Source: Paramecium octaurelia
Taxonomy: Eukaryota; Ciliophora; Oligohymenophorea; Peniculida; Parameciidae
Direction: 5' to 3'
NCBI GenBank assembly: GCA_905182995.1
Contig: CAJJDP010000072.1
Span: forward strand, 284,540 to 348,539
DNA length: 64,000 bases
The position numbers and the translations under genes were made by a program. The notes under the pieces were generated by a model. That model made no database searches, had not been told where the DNA came from, and saw nothing but the letters and a program-made list of their open reading frames with translations. Positions 1-12,350 of this stretch are shown one piece after another; position 1 is the first letter of the stretch; every line of letters starts with the position of its first letter.

Positions 1-57
1 CCAAACCCCAAACCCAACCCCAACCCCAACCCCAAACCCCAAACCCAAACCCAAACC
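1..57. repeat. Macronuclear telomere (C-rich strand)
   Basis: The window opens with tandem units mixing CCCCAA, CCCAAA and CCCCAAA. Mixed G4T2/G3T3 repeats are the known product of Paramecium telomerase, while Tetrahymena has only G4T2. The array stops abruptly at base 57 and AT-rich sequence follows, so this is a true chromosome end rather than an internal tract. Confidence 0.97.
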
Positions 58-1384
58 TTAAGGGTATAACACACAGTTATAAAAACATTGGTTTCACTCA
101 ATTTCTGTAATCTTCATGTTTATTTTAATAAGTAAAAAGTTAATTATATAATTACCTACATACAATTTAAGATAGAGTTTAACTTATTAATTGAGCTAAT
201 TTGTTAATTAAAAGATTTCTTCATATTTTCATTTTTATATTAAATGCACCAGAATTCATAAGATTAATTTTAATTATGGTGCTAAAATCTGCCCACCATA
301 CAAAGAAGCATTGAATATTATGGAATAATTAAATGAGCTCAAAGACTTTTCACCTCTACCAGTTTTTATTTAATGTAGTACAATCATCCTGATATAATAA
401 ATATTTTAATTATATGGATGAATGAAAGAAGAATAATTCTTCCAATCAAATCAATATTCATAATTTCAAAGCACGTAGTTCGTAATTGATTTTCATTTCA
501 CTTGCACAATCACATTAAAATTGAAGCTCTTTGAAAGTTTCCAATTATGAATGCTTAAAGTTTTCAAATTTGGGAGTTTCTAATTCTCTTTTGATATTCA
601 CATTAAAAACTAAGGCAATGATTGACTCTTGTTATATTTCTAGCTGTTTTGGCGATAGGAATTTGGGCCTCGAGATCTACTAGTGATTAAGACTTTCCTA
701 TTCTACATATTAAATTTATAATAGTATAGAAAATCTTTCAATTTAATAATAATTCCCACTTTATAAAAAAATGTAGGATAGTTATTAGGTATTAATAAAA
801 TTAATATATTTAAAATTCAAATAACAACATTAGAATTGCTGCTAAACATTCGAGGAATTGAAATATTCCATTTCGAAGTGGGCCATAATCTAAATAATTT
901 GTAATATATTTGGATTCAAAAGTAATTTAGCTATATTGAATTTTCGATTTCTCAAATCTGGTCGCTCATTAGGTTAAATTCAAACTTGAAATTAATTAGT
1001 ATTTGCAATTTTGTGGATGTAAATCAGCTTTATCCATAAAATAAGGGAGTTAAGGAAATAATTGAACAATTGATTTTGCTTATAAGGATAATACATTGAT
1101 AAAAATAAAGGTTATAAATATGTTAAATAAGATATACATTGATTTCTCAAAGTAGTAGATGAAAGAAGTACTGATTTCATTATTTTTTTTTGATGTAACT
1201 TAAAATCTTGTAAATTTTATTAAATTATGATAATGATTCCTTGTTGAGTTTTAACAGGGTAATTTAACTAAATCACAGTTGAATCAAATCTGCTCTTCTA
1301 TTCATAGATAAGATAAATACTTGATTAATAAATAAAACTTAATATCAAATATTATAAATTCAAAATATTTTAACAATATTTTAA
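58..1384. other. Subtelomeric AT-rich stretch with coding scraps
   Basis: No intact gene is visible. A plus-strand frame open from about 185 to 417 (ciliate code) includes the coding-looking piece KICPPYKEALNIMEQLNELK. It has no good start and ends at a TGA. From about 960 to 1320, short frames such as ISICNFVDVNQLYPQNKGV and [20 protein letters not shown] resemble the N-terminal coiled region of Paramecium WD40 proteins but sit in different frames. They may be the damaged 5' end of the WD40 gene that follows. Confidence 0.45.
665..684. other. Polylinker-like cluster of restriction sites
   Basis: GGGCC is followed by CTCGAG (669-674), AGATCT (673-678) and ACTAGT (679-684), three abutting or overlapping six-base palindromes plus a GC-rich start. 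This is far from the local base composition and looks like cloning-vector or adaptor sequence, although chance cannot be excluded. Confidence 0.4.
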
Positions 1385-4316
1385 ATGAATTACTAAAATG
1401 AGAAGAATGAAGATTTTTATAGCATTTTAGCTCCTTTAAAAGTTTTTAATGAATCAGTCTTCCCTGTTCTCATTAAAATATTCAAAAGAGATAAAATTTA
1501 AGACTGTTTAGGATTTCTCTCAAAAGTTCAATATCAATGCCAAACCCAATTGGAAATATTTGAGGTCGAAAATTTTTTACTTGTTGATAAGGGGTAGATT
1601 CAAAATTTTGAAAATGCTGATATTAAGAAAATAATTACAATTCTAAAAATAATTAAAGATCATGAGTTTAATGACCAGAATTACTCAATAAGAAAATATT
1701 AAAAAATTAAATAAGATCTAATTATGAAAATATCTTGGGATAAGAGGATCATAGAATTTTTAAAATTTTTAGTTCATCTTACGTCCTTAGATGAAAGTTA
1801 TATTTCTTGTGGATCGAATTCTCTTCATTTATTAGTTGAGATGAAGGTTGATTTGAAGAGACAATCTTTGGAAAATATTAAAATTAAAAACACTTCACTT
1901 TTAGGAGCGAATTTTTTCAAATGTAATTTAAGCGGATCTGAATTTGACAACGTCATTATAAGTGGGATGAATTTAAATGGTGCTAAATTATTTAATTGTA
2001 AATGGAAGAATTTAGGAAGTAATGAGGGAGTGGAGTTAAATGGTCATGAAGAAAGTGTTAATTAAGTATGCTTTTCTCCAGATGGTCATTCATTAGTTTC
2101 AAGTAGTGATGATAATTTCATTCGTTTTTGGGATGTTAGAACAGGGAAAATTCATTTTGTTATTTAAGGAATGAGCGAAGTAAAATCAGTCTGCTTCTCA
2201 CAAAATGGGAATACATTAGCTTCTAGCAGCGATGAATTTGTGTATTTATGGAATCTTAAAAAAAGGAAGTAGATTTCTAAATTGATTGGTTATAAAGGTG
2301 AGGTAAAATCAGTCTGTTTCTCTCCTGATGGTATTATATTAGCATCTTGCGGTGACAATAAATCTATTCTATTATGGAATGTTAAGACAAGAAAATAAAA
2401 AGCCAAATTCCATGGGCATACTAGTTGCGTTAATGCAATCTGTTTTTCTCCTGATAGTACTACATTAGCTTCTGGTGGTGACGATAAGTCTATCCGTTTA
2501 TGGAACGTTAAGACAGGATAATAAAAAGTAAAATTACATGGTTACAATAATTGTGTTTATTCCATCTCCTTCTCTCCTGATGGTACAACATTAGCATCTG
2601 TTGGTAGTGATAACTCTATCCGATTATGGGATGTTAAGACAGGTTATTAAACAGGTGAGCTAGATGGCTATAATAGTTCAATAAATTAGATCTGTTTCTC
2701 TCCTGATGGTACTATATTAGCATTTGGAGGTGTTGATAATTCTATCAGTTTATTGGAAATTATGGCAGGAAAATAACTAGCCAAATTAGATGGTCATAAT
2801 AATGCTATAAGTTCAGTTTGTTTCTCTCCTGATGGTACTACATTAGCATCTGGTAGTTTAGATTAATCTATCCATTTATGGGATGTTAAGGCGGCATAAT
2901 AAGAAGCCAATATAGATGGTCATACTGGTGGTGTTAATTCAGTCTGTTTCTCTTCTGACGGCACTATATTAGCATCTGGTAGTTCAGATATGTCTATTCG
3001 CTTATGGAATGTTAAGAAAGGATATTAAAAAGCAAAATTAGATGGTCATCTAAATAATGTCTAGTCAGTCTGTTTCTCTCCTGATTAAAATACATTAGCA
3101 TCTTGTGGTTCTGATTACTCTATTCGCTTATGGGATGTTACAATTGGATAGCAAAAAGCAAAATTAGATGGCCATACTGATGCTGTCAGTTCAGTTTGCT
3201 TCTCACCGGACGGTACTACATTAGCATCTGGAAGTTATGATTAATCTATTCGTTTATGGGATTTTAAGACAGGATATGAAAAAGCTAAATTGGAGTATAA
3301 TAAAGGTTATGTTTATTCAGTCTGTTTCTCTCCTGATGGTACTATATTAACCTCTAGTGGTAGTGACAACTCTATATATTTATGGGAAGCAAACACAGGA
3401 ATACAAAAAGCAAAATTAGACGGTCATTATAAAGGAATTCTTTCAGTGTGTTTCTCTCCTGATGGTAATTTATTAGCATCTGGTAGTTCAGATAAGTCTA
3501 TCCGTTTATGGGATGTTAAGACAGGATAATAAAAAGCCATATTTGATGGTCATACTAAGCAAGTTCTCTCAGTATGTTTCTCTCCTGATGGTAATATATT
3601 AGCATCTGGTGGCTATGATAACTCTATCCGTTTATGGGATATTAAAACGGGCTAGTAAAAAGCCTAATTAGAGGGTCATAGTAAAAGTGTTCGATCTGTC
3701 TGTTTCTCTCCTGATGGTACTACATTAGCATCTGGTAGTGATGATTAATGTCTCCGTTTATGGGATGTTGTGACAGAAAACTAATAAGACAAATTAAAGG
3801 GTCATTGTGATAGAATTTGGCCAGTCTATTTCTCTCCTGATGGTAATATATTAGCATATAGTAATTATGATTTTTCAATTTGTGTATGGGATGTAAAGAC
3901 GGGATAATAAAAAACAAAATTAGATGGTCATACAAGTAACGTCTGCTCAATCTGCTTCTCTCCTGATTGCAATACATTAGCATCTGGGAGTGTTTAGGAT
4001 TCTATCTTTTTATGGGATTTGTAATCTGGGAAGAGATTCCTCCAATCAGATAATTGTTTTAAAGATATTCTAGTGTAACTCCCATCATTTAAAAATATTA
4101 TTCTTCCAGAGAGTAGTATTTATTAATTCATCTTTAGCTGCCTCTAATGTTTCAATTCTTCGAATATCACAGAGTCAGACATTAGAAACCTAAGGAGCAT
4201 TAATATTGAAAGGAGAATTTGTAAATTCTCAAGGAGCTGATTTACTATAATTATTCAAAGCTAAAGGAAGTTGCATTTTACAAAGCCAAGATATATTACA
4301 AGAAAAACACAAATGA
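1385..4316 (+). CDS. Large WD40-repeat protein with pentapeptide-like N-terminal segment
   Basis: With TAA/TAG as Gln this is one frame from the ATG at 1385 (frame open back to a TGA at 1322) to 4112. A 25-nt intron (4113-4137) then shifts into the frame ending at TGA 4314-4316, giving about 968 residues. Residues about 165-215 contain the family's pentapeptide-like segment ([19 protein letters not shown]). Sixteen WD40 blades follow, each of 42 residues ([26 protein letters not shown]). The C-terminus after the intron ([20 protein letters not shown]) is the usual tail of this large Paramecium family. WD40 proteins form beta-propeller scaffolds; no partner can be named. A TGA at 1322 and a better-fitting N-terminus in another frame upstream suggest the true 5' end is damaged, so it may be a recent pseudogene. 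Two decayed relatives lie at 11.4 and 25.3 kb. Confidence 0.8.
2041..4035 (+). repeat. Sixteen in-frame WD40 repeats of about 126 bp
   Basis: Each unit encodes one 42-residue WD40 blade and many are nearly identical at the DNA level, for example TTCTCTCCTGATGGTACTAC and ATCCGTTTATGGGATGTTAA recur. The array behaves as a coding minisatellite that could expand or contract by recombination. The first two units are the most divergent. Confidence 0.9.
4113..4137 (+). other. 25-nt spliceosomal intron in the WD40 gene
   Basis: It runs GTAGTATTT...TTTAG. Removing it joins LPE to [11 protein letters not shown], restoring the family's conserved C-terminus. An alternative 5' site at 4116 gives a 22-nt intron and the same downstream frame, so the exact donor is unsettled. 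Confidence 0.75.
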
Positions 4317-4440
4317 TCATCATTACACAAAAAAACATTTATTATCCCAACAATTTAAATGAGCTATTAAATATTAATATTGCCAATTTAGAGTTCTTTA
4401 ATCTTAATTATCTAATTAACATATTCTAAATTGTCATTCT

Positions 4441-5060
4441 ATGTTTGATATATCAGATTTCACTCAATTGATGCAAAACCTTCAACAGCCTAATTTAAAG
4501 AAAAAGTCCAAAAGTAAAATAATGAAACAGCGTCTAAAAGATAAAAATGATGTAATTAAAATAATCTTTACGAAATTTTAGAATTATTTATGTGTGCTAA
4601 ATTGAATTAATATATAAATCACAAGAATTTGATTTTTTGGATGATAATATTTGTTTATCAACTTGTGTTCTATGAATCAAAGAATAAATTTCAGTTAGCC
4701 AAATAATACAAAAAAATACAAATAGTTTTAATTCATTGCCAATGATCTATATCCAATTATATAAATGCTCGATTGACTTATATAAGCAATATAATTGTAA
4801 TAATACATGGAAGTATTTGACAAAATAAAGCATCAAAAAAGCTTATTCAATTTGAGCGAACTCAAAATATAGTGTTGAAAATATAAGGAAATGAAGGATA
4901 ATATTATGCTGATGATTTTGAGGCATAATAAATGAAATCGCATAGTACTAGAAAAGCTAAATTAAATGATATTGTTTTTGGAAAATAAAAATGATCCAAC
5001 AGCAAGAAACAATAAAAGTGTCAATAATTACTTAGTTGGAGTAAATTGAAATTATATCAA
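4441..5060 (+). pseudogene. Decayed gene of unrecognised family
   Basis: A clear start (ATG 4441, MFDISDFTQLMQNLQQPNLK) reads about 40 residues. The plausible continuation (NNLYEILELFMCAKLNQYI) is in another frame about one base short of continuity near 4554. Later pieces (KLIQFERTQNIVLKIQGNEG, then NDPTARNNKSVNNYLVGV) are again in different frames. No tiny intron with GT...AG ends joins them, so I call it a pseudogene rather than an intron-rich gene. I do not recognise the family. It lies 124 bp downstream of the WD40 gene on the same strand. Confidence 0.5.
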
Positions 5061-6710
5061 AACTTTTCTAATACAAACAAGTGAGCTACAAGTTGTAATA
5101 CTACTGTATCTCATTCTTAAAATCATTTAAGGCTGTATGAGGGTTTTAACAATATTTATAATACCTAATACTAATCTAGTTTAACTCATTTAAATCATAA
5201 GGATTATTCTTTAATGTTTATTCAATAAAATTAAATCAATTTATTGGATTCCCTCATTCTGTTTAGAGCAATTATATTCAATTGCTAATTAATTAGATTA
5301 CTTTGGTAATAAAGATATGTAATTTTATCTACTTCTGGAAATCTTTATTAAAGACTTTCCTCAATAAAGGATAAAATTCAGATTATATTGAAATTCTCAG
5401 AGTTATACTAATTGGAAATTGAACTATAAAAATTATACAAAAATTCTTTACTTTTATTAAATGTGTGAAATTATCGATTTCCTTCCCAATCAATAAAAGC
5501 ATCATTTTATCCAAAAATCAAGGATTAATTTGATCTGAATGTAATATTGGCATTTTGAAATCCTATGTGATTCTTGTAGATAATTAAATGGTGCAAAAAC
5601 AATAAACATTTTTAATTTATGTTAATTGTAATTTAAACTTGATAAATAAATTATTCTGTGATTTAATTAAATTCTATCCAATTAGAAGTATTAAAAAATT
5701 GTATGAACTCAGCTTGCTTATCTATTAATAAATTAATGGACTGACTGAAATATGAATTTGATCGGTGATCTGAAAATAACTTAAGTTAACATTTATAATA
5801 CTTCTTAATACATTAGTGGTCATAATTTAGACTCTATTGATGAAAAAGCTTGTATATATATCATTTTTCATAAAGATTAGAAGTTTGATTAATGCTAACA
5901 GTAGCTAATTCAAAAACTGGCTATTTGAGAATTTGCATTTAAGAAAATTTAATCAAACAATTAGCAGAATTCTTACATTTCAATTTAGAATTAGTCCTTT
6001 AAGAATGAAATTCTTAGAAAATTTCTTTTTTTTCCGGCTACTAGGATTAGTGCCTTATATATTCCATTTCCATTTCTTAGTAAATCTTGATTCTTCTACA
6101 CGAATAAAAATATAATCTGAATGTTTGATAATAATAATGTATTTATCAAACTTCTTTTCAAATTGATATTTTGGAAATTTCATTTTAACTACTTCCTAAT
6201 TGAAAGGTTGTTAAAGCATTTAAAAAACAATATTTTTGTTAATTCTATTTTAATGGGAAGTGAGAATATTTTTTCTAATTTTTGTAATTTTAATTTATGA
6301 ATTAATTGAGTGAATTTGATTGCACGCTTTTTCTAATTTTATGATACTCAATAAAATAAACAATCTCTGAACGGATAAAAATTTTTAAAGGTACTTGATT
6401 TAGTTTAATTTCATCAACCAATAATTTTAGTCAAAGATGCTAAATAACATGCTTATATTTTACATAATCCTTTTTGGAGTCTCTTCTTCTAAATAATTTA
6501 ATTGTTCATGTTTTTTTAATGGTCTTCATCCTTTAAATATAGTTCTATCATTTTTTTTAAATTACTATTATTAACATCTTTTGAATTATAAATTTAACAA
6601 ATTCTAATTTATAACTTATTAAATTTTTGGTTGAATGTTTTCACAAGTTTGATTGAGTTTAATATAATCATCCTCAGCATTTTTAAATATTTTAGGAATA
6701 AAGTGTTATA
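5061..6710. other. No intact gene; possible scraps
   Basis: Between 5,170 and 5,760 there are plus-strand coding-looking pieces (for example FPINKSIILSKNQGLI) in changing frames, possibly the rest of the decayed gene upstream. From about 5,930 to 6,710 the sequence is AT-rich with frequent TGA on both strands. I see no gene, repeat or regulatory motif I can support. Confidence 0.4.
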
Positions 6711-7493
6711 TCAATGATTAAAATGCGTTATTTTTTTATCGTTATCATTCAAGCTAAGATTACTTTTCTTTGATTGAGTTAAAATATTTTAAGTCGTACA
6801 CTAAGGTTTTTCTTCTTCAAACAAAAAATAAACATTTTTTTAAATCAGAAAATTTAATTCTATAAACTGTTGGCAATGTATTCTTTACTTTTCCATCAGC
6901 TTGTTTTTCTACTCATTAAAAGTTTTTTTATTATTACACAATTAATACATATCACTTCTCTATTTTAAGTGTTTTAATCTATTTTTAGCTTTTAAATTTA
7001 TCAATTAATTCATTAGCATAAATATTTTGATGGACAATTATAAATTGTTTTTGAAAGGAATTGCATAGCTGATATTTTATTAAAATTTTTCTCTTTTAAA
7101 AATTTTAAGATCGTCCTCATCAAAAGAATCCTCCTCTAATTCAATATAAAATTATAAAAGCTCTAGGATTATGTAATATGTTCTTTGGCTTGCCAACTAA
7201 TTTTGATTGACTCCATTTAATTTTTGGGCACGTATTGCAAATAGAAAGTCAGATTTTAATAGTTGAAGCCTTACTTTTTTGCTTTAGCTTTTGAGATTTT
7301 TTGCTTTAAATAACTTAAATACTTTTATTTTCTAACATGACCATCCAAAGGATAAATGATCAAACAAATTGAAGTAAAGTTTAGTATTATGCGCTTTGGA
7401 TAATAATAAGGATGACCTTTATAAAGTGATCATTGTTTAAAGCAAATTAAACATTTTATTCTGTCCCTGTAATCTTTTGAAAAATACTGACAT
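6711..7493 (-). CDS. Unrecognised protein, long open frame (260 aa), probably 3' part of a decayed gene
   Basis: Read leftwards with the ciliate code, the frame is open from a TGA at 7578-7580 to the stop at 6711-6713. The first in-frame ATG is at 7493. The 260-residue product includes SLFDHLSFGW-like sequence, a C-terminal-half acidic patch (LEEDSFDEDDLKIFKREK) and a Lys/Gln-rich tail. No known domain is evident. Immediately upstream (7.6-8.4 kb) there is matching coding character, but in-frame TGA codons interrupt it. I therefore suspect this is the surviving end of a longer, decaying gene; the alternative is a genuine short gene starting at 7493. Confidence 0.5.
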
Positions 7494-8410
7494 ATAAGCA
7501 TAATAATGTTTCAAAATTTTGATACAAAAAATCTAGAAAAGAAAAGTATATAAAGAGAATGATGATGATAATTCATATCAAAATTTATAAAAAAATTAAA
7601 GAACACAAGTAACATTTATATAATAATATTAATATATTATATCACTAATTTAAATATTAATTTTTCCTTATATTAAATGAATGATGAGAGTTCATAAAGA
7701 ATTTAATTGATCCTTCTTAAAATACAATCTATTTTTTAAGTCATAATTATCACTTAATGTCGTTAATTAAATTAGGCAGCTCAAAGAACGTTAATCTTTC
7801 TCAAGCTTTCATATTAAGCTTACCCTTAATAGAAGATAAAAAGAATATTCCTAAAACCTCTTCTGAAAATTCTTGAAGGGATTAATTCTTTTTTTAAAAT
7901 GTATTCTTATCATATACGAATTCAGACTCATTAAATCTCTCAATTCAAAATCATAATTAAGAGAAAGATCGTTTTTAAAAGTGACTTTTATATAAGAAAG
8001 AATTCCTTTTGAATCCTACATTTATATTCATTAAACTTATTAATAATAGAATACCTGATACAATTCATAATCTTTAAATTCATAAGTTAAACTGCTAATT
8101 GTTTCATAATAAACATTTAAATTTACTCCATCGTTTAAGATATCTTAATATATTTTACAATCCTTCAATTGTAAATATATTTTGAGATGTAAACGGAAAA
8201 ATTTCAATAATTTCTTGCCTCCAAGTGAGGTGTATAGTCATTTCAAAATACTTGACAAATTAACAAAAAATGTGTTAATTTGATGGTATTTTAAATCAAT
8301 CCAACAATGATATCTGATTTAAAGATGTTTTTAAATATTTATAAGCAAACACTTTATTCACCATTTTAATCCTGTAATCTTTCAAACTACATTCCTCGAA
8401 CAATTTATTT
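7494..8410 (-). pseudogene. Decayed upstream part of the 6.7-7.5 kb gene
   Basis: Minus-strand pieces such as EFVYDKNTFQKKNQSLQEFS and EERLTFFELPNLINDIK look coding but contain several in-frame TGA codons and at least one frame change. I cannot define a start. The orientation and position fit the 5' portion of the adjoining frame. Confidence 0.4.
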
Positions 8411-10201
8411 TCCCTAACAAACCTTTTCAACTTTCTTAACAAAGCTTAATTTTAGCTTCTATCTATATTCTGAAACATCAACCCATACCAACGATTAATA
8501 TGTAATCACATGAAATTAGAGATGATGAGATAAAAATTGTAATAACTATTGGAGTTCACAACAGTAACTTGAAACTAATAAAAATACGTCATATCAAGTT
8601 ATTATCCTGAAATCAAAATGCGATTTTTGATTTAAAATATTAAAAAGGCAATAAAGAAAATGATTTTACATTCCAATTATTAATTAACATTTCGAATGAA
8701 AAAAACAGTTCTTGGTAAAAAACATGTTCATGTTGTTTTAATTCCATATTTAACTACTAATATCTCAATAGATTAACAAAGCATAGCTATATTTGATATT
8801 CATAATAATTAAGAACTTCGAGAGTTTGTTCTTGACACAATTACTTTGATTCTTACGTAAAAGTCAACTTTTTTTGAGACATAAGGTTTATTTATTTAAA
8901 TACAGACTTTTCTACACTTTTTTGTTAATACAATACAAAGACTTTTGGTTCATACAATTTACGACGTGATAGAAAAATATTATGATGATTGTTAAAGGCA
9001 TCCAAGTAGTCATTATAGCGCTCTTGGTTTAGAGGTTTCTTAATTGAATTGGACTTGATTTTGAACCATCACTTGTTTTAATCATTAAATTCATTGATAA
9101 TAATCAATCCAATGTCTAATATTAATACAAGCACCATTATAAACAATATTAAGAAAGTACACGCAAATTATAATTATATTTTACAATTGGTAAAATAATT
9201 ACTTGTTTTCCTCTCTTCCTAATCTACATATATCTTAATCATCTCTATTTTAATAAAAATGGTTTTTTTTCTATTTTGGAATCTTATATGCTTCAATTAG
9301 GAAAAGCATATTTTTGCTGTAGACATAGTAAAATATTCGTTTATTAGTAAATTATTTTATATGAAAAATGTATGAAATGTAACAAAAATCTTAGGTTTAA
9401 ATATTGACTATCCAATAGATTACAAATTGGAAAACTGATAGAATTTTAAAGATAATTTTTGGACTACAATCATATCCTAATCTTAATGATAGGATAAAGC
9501 AAATGAAATTTAAATAGGTCAAAAAAAAGCCCTAATTGTATAGTCTTTTAAATTTGTATATGTATGTAGATGATGAGAACCATAATCTACTATAAGATAT
9601 TTTGATTAGATTTCTTTTATCAATCAAAAGTAGTCTAATGTAGATCATGTTGAACATAACCTGAAAATTATGATAAGAGTATATCTAAAATATATTGTAA
9701 ATTTTAAATTATTAAAAATAATTACTTCTATATGTTTTGGTATGTTTGACAAAAATTTAATTTTATCAAGAAATCATAGCAATAATATGTTGATTCATTG
9801 TTTAACATTACAGAGACATCAATAGTTATATTTAAAGATAAATATAAATCTATTTTATGTTTTAGTTCATAGGAACAACTCAACTTATAACATTAATCGA
9901 ACAATTCAAAAGTATGATTTAATTCATCATATATATAGTAATAATATTCCGAATAACATTTACAACCCCTTTTTGCTGAAAAATTCTATTTAAGAAATCC
10001 TTTTTAGAGTTTCCATCTTTATAAAGAAGAAACTATAATTATATCTTTTAAAAAGAGAGAAAATTAATGAAAATTTCAATTAGCTATTTTCTGAATGGAT
10101 TCAAAAGATTGTATGTACACAATTAGATCAAAATAAACTAAGTTTTAAATATATTGTATCTTAATTGGACAAGATTAAAATTTTTAGCTAATAAAAGAAT
10201 C
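8411..10201. other. No supported gene
   Basis: AT-rich sequence with frequent TGA in all frames. Around 9,950-10,060 a plus-strand piece (HLQPLFAEKFYLRNPFQSFH) looks faintly coding and may belong to the decayed gene that follows. Nothing else could be recognised. Confidence 0.35.
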
Positions 10202-10652
10202 GATAATGATCTATATGTTGTTTAATTAGATTATTTAATATTATCAAAACAAGAAATATTCAATTTGTCAATAATTTGTATTTAATATATTGAAGCCAGT
10301 TAAAATTGTCAATTATTAGATTTATTGATGATCAATTCTTTATCTAAACTCTAGTAATTTTCTTAAAGATTATATAATTTTGGAAATACTAAGTTAAAAT
10401 AGGGAAATTATTTCCTAAAATCTCAACTTAAATGCTTAATTATTTTCATCATAGCAACAATAATACATTTTTGATGAAACCAAAAGAAGTTAGTCTATTA
10501 CAAATTTAGAGGGTATATTATTTTATAAGATTATAATTGACCAAGAAAATTTATTTCCTAACATGTTTAAATGTGTGGTGCAATAAGTGATGATGGTATT
10601 TGGCAATTTGGAATAAAATAAATAACTACATATAAATAGATAGTCGATATGA
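10202..10652 (+). pseudogene. Two overlapping coding-looking frames, unrecognised
   Basis: One frame runs from about 10,202 to TGA 10,472 (contains LYVVQLDYLILSKQEIFNL). A second runs from about 10,455 to TGA 10,650 (contains SITNLEGILFYKIIIDQENL). The overlap without a GT...AG intron suggests a frameshifted gene. No family recognised; codon composition is typical of Paramecium coding sequence. Confidence 0.35.
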
Positions 10653-11389
10653 AAAATTTCATTTTTTTTTATTGCAAAATAGTTGTTATGGGACAAAAAA
10701 ATTTTGAAATTGTTAATTTATCAAGTGTTTTTCCCTTATATTGTTGTTTTATCTAATAAATTTTTCTTGTAAAATCACGCAATGATTTTATAACTAATTC
10801 TATATGATTAGATTTTCTAAATCTCTGTTATCTATAAATTTGCCTTTCTTTTCAAAAAAATAACTTAGAATGAGACCCATCTTAGATGCTATTTATTGAA
10901 AAGCACAATCTAAGCGTTACTCTTATTAGGTGATATTTCAATATTTAATTATATGATTAATATTACTATAAATCAAATAGGTAGATCGTTCAAATAAATG
11001 CTATAAACTACAAACAAATAGTCTTAAACCTATAATTATTCAAAATAGATTACGAAATCAAATTGTATGCTAATCTAATCTAATTTAATAAAATATCTAA
11101 TATACAATAAATAAATTTAATTGGCCTTCAAATGGATAAAAATATGGAAAATTATTTTGAACTTTCTATAGTATTTCTGTAATTTATTCACTTTATTTCT
11201 AGTAGTTTCCTAAAATTCTACTTCCTTTAAATTATAATAATTATCTTAAATCTACAACTACCTTAGTAAAATTCTACTTTCAAGATTAAACCTCCTTTGG
11301 TTTCTAAATTGGAATTTGAGGTAATTTGATGATTTGCTATAGCTAAAAATTCACAATAAATACTTATTTTTTGGATGTGCTTTTATTTG

Positions 11390-12350
11390 AATATTATCCT
11401 GGCTTAACTTCCCATAAACTGTTAGACTTATCACCACTACCTGATAATAATGTAGTTCCATCAGGAGAGAAACAAACTGTGTTGACCATATTAGTATGAC
11501 TATTTAATTTGAGTTTATTATCTGATCTTAACATCCCATAAACGGATATTGTTATCTCTACTACTGGATGCTAATATACTACCATCAAGAGAGAAACAGA
11601 CTGATTTCACATAATTAGTATGACCTTCTAATTTTGCTTTTTATTATCCTGTCTTAACATCCCATAAACGGATAGACCTATCTCCACTACCAGATGCTAA
11701 TGTAGACCATCAGGAGAGAAACTAATTGAATTAACATAATATGAATGACCATCTAATTTGACTATTTATTATCCTGTCTTACATCCCATAAACGGATAGA
11801 GATCATACGCACCAAATGCTAATGTGGTACCATCAAGTGCGAAACAAGACTTATAAAACATTACTCTGATGACCATCTTATATATTTAATTCATGTATTT
11901 TGATTTTCTTCAAATTGCAATTGAACAATTATGCTTAATTTGAGTTCATTCCTCTTATATCAACATTATTAATGGCTGATCGATTAAAATGCATCTAGCA
12001 AAATTTCCCTCTGTTAAGATGTTTCTTTAATCCTAATATTCTCGTAGCTTTATTCCCTCAAATCTACCTTCATTTTGACTAATAATTAATAGAATTGGAT
12101 CCACATTAGATAAATCTTTCAGCAATGGCCGAGACATTTAAAAATTCAATAATCTGTTTATCCTAAGATATTTTTACTATCAAATCCTTGCTCATTTATT
12201 CATTTTCTTCTATGAAGAAATTATTATTATTGAAGTCTATTTAAATTATCTTATTGAGATAGTAATTGATATTTCATTTAACTCTCAAGATAACTTATGC
12301 AATCTATGGTTTTTCTCTTCCCAAAGTTTCAATATTCACACTAAATACTT
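11390..12350 (-). pseudogene. Decayed WD40-repeat gene, inverted relative to the first
   Basis: On the minus strand about four WD40 blades are readable between 11,390 and 11,885 ([15 protein letters not shown] and LASGS motifs), but the frame changes between and within blades. From 11,890 to 12,350 the N-terminal region is recognisable: KDLIVKISQDKQIIEFL and FIQCGSNS match the intact copy's [16 protein letters not shown] and YISCGSNS. The copy is therefore collinear but much shorter (4-5 versus 16 blades) and frameshifted. It is the same family as the gene at 1.4-4.3 kb, pointing the other way. Confidence 0.85.

Noticed and set aside
3720-3983. 87-aa minus-strand ORF inside the WD40 gene
   Set aside because: It is the antisense shadow of the in-frame WD40 repeats; the periodic sequence explains its repeated motif.
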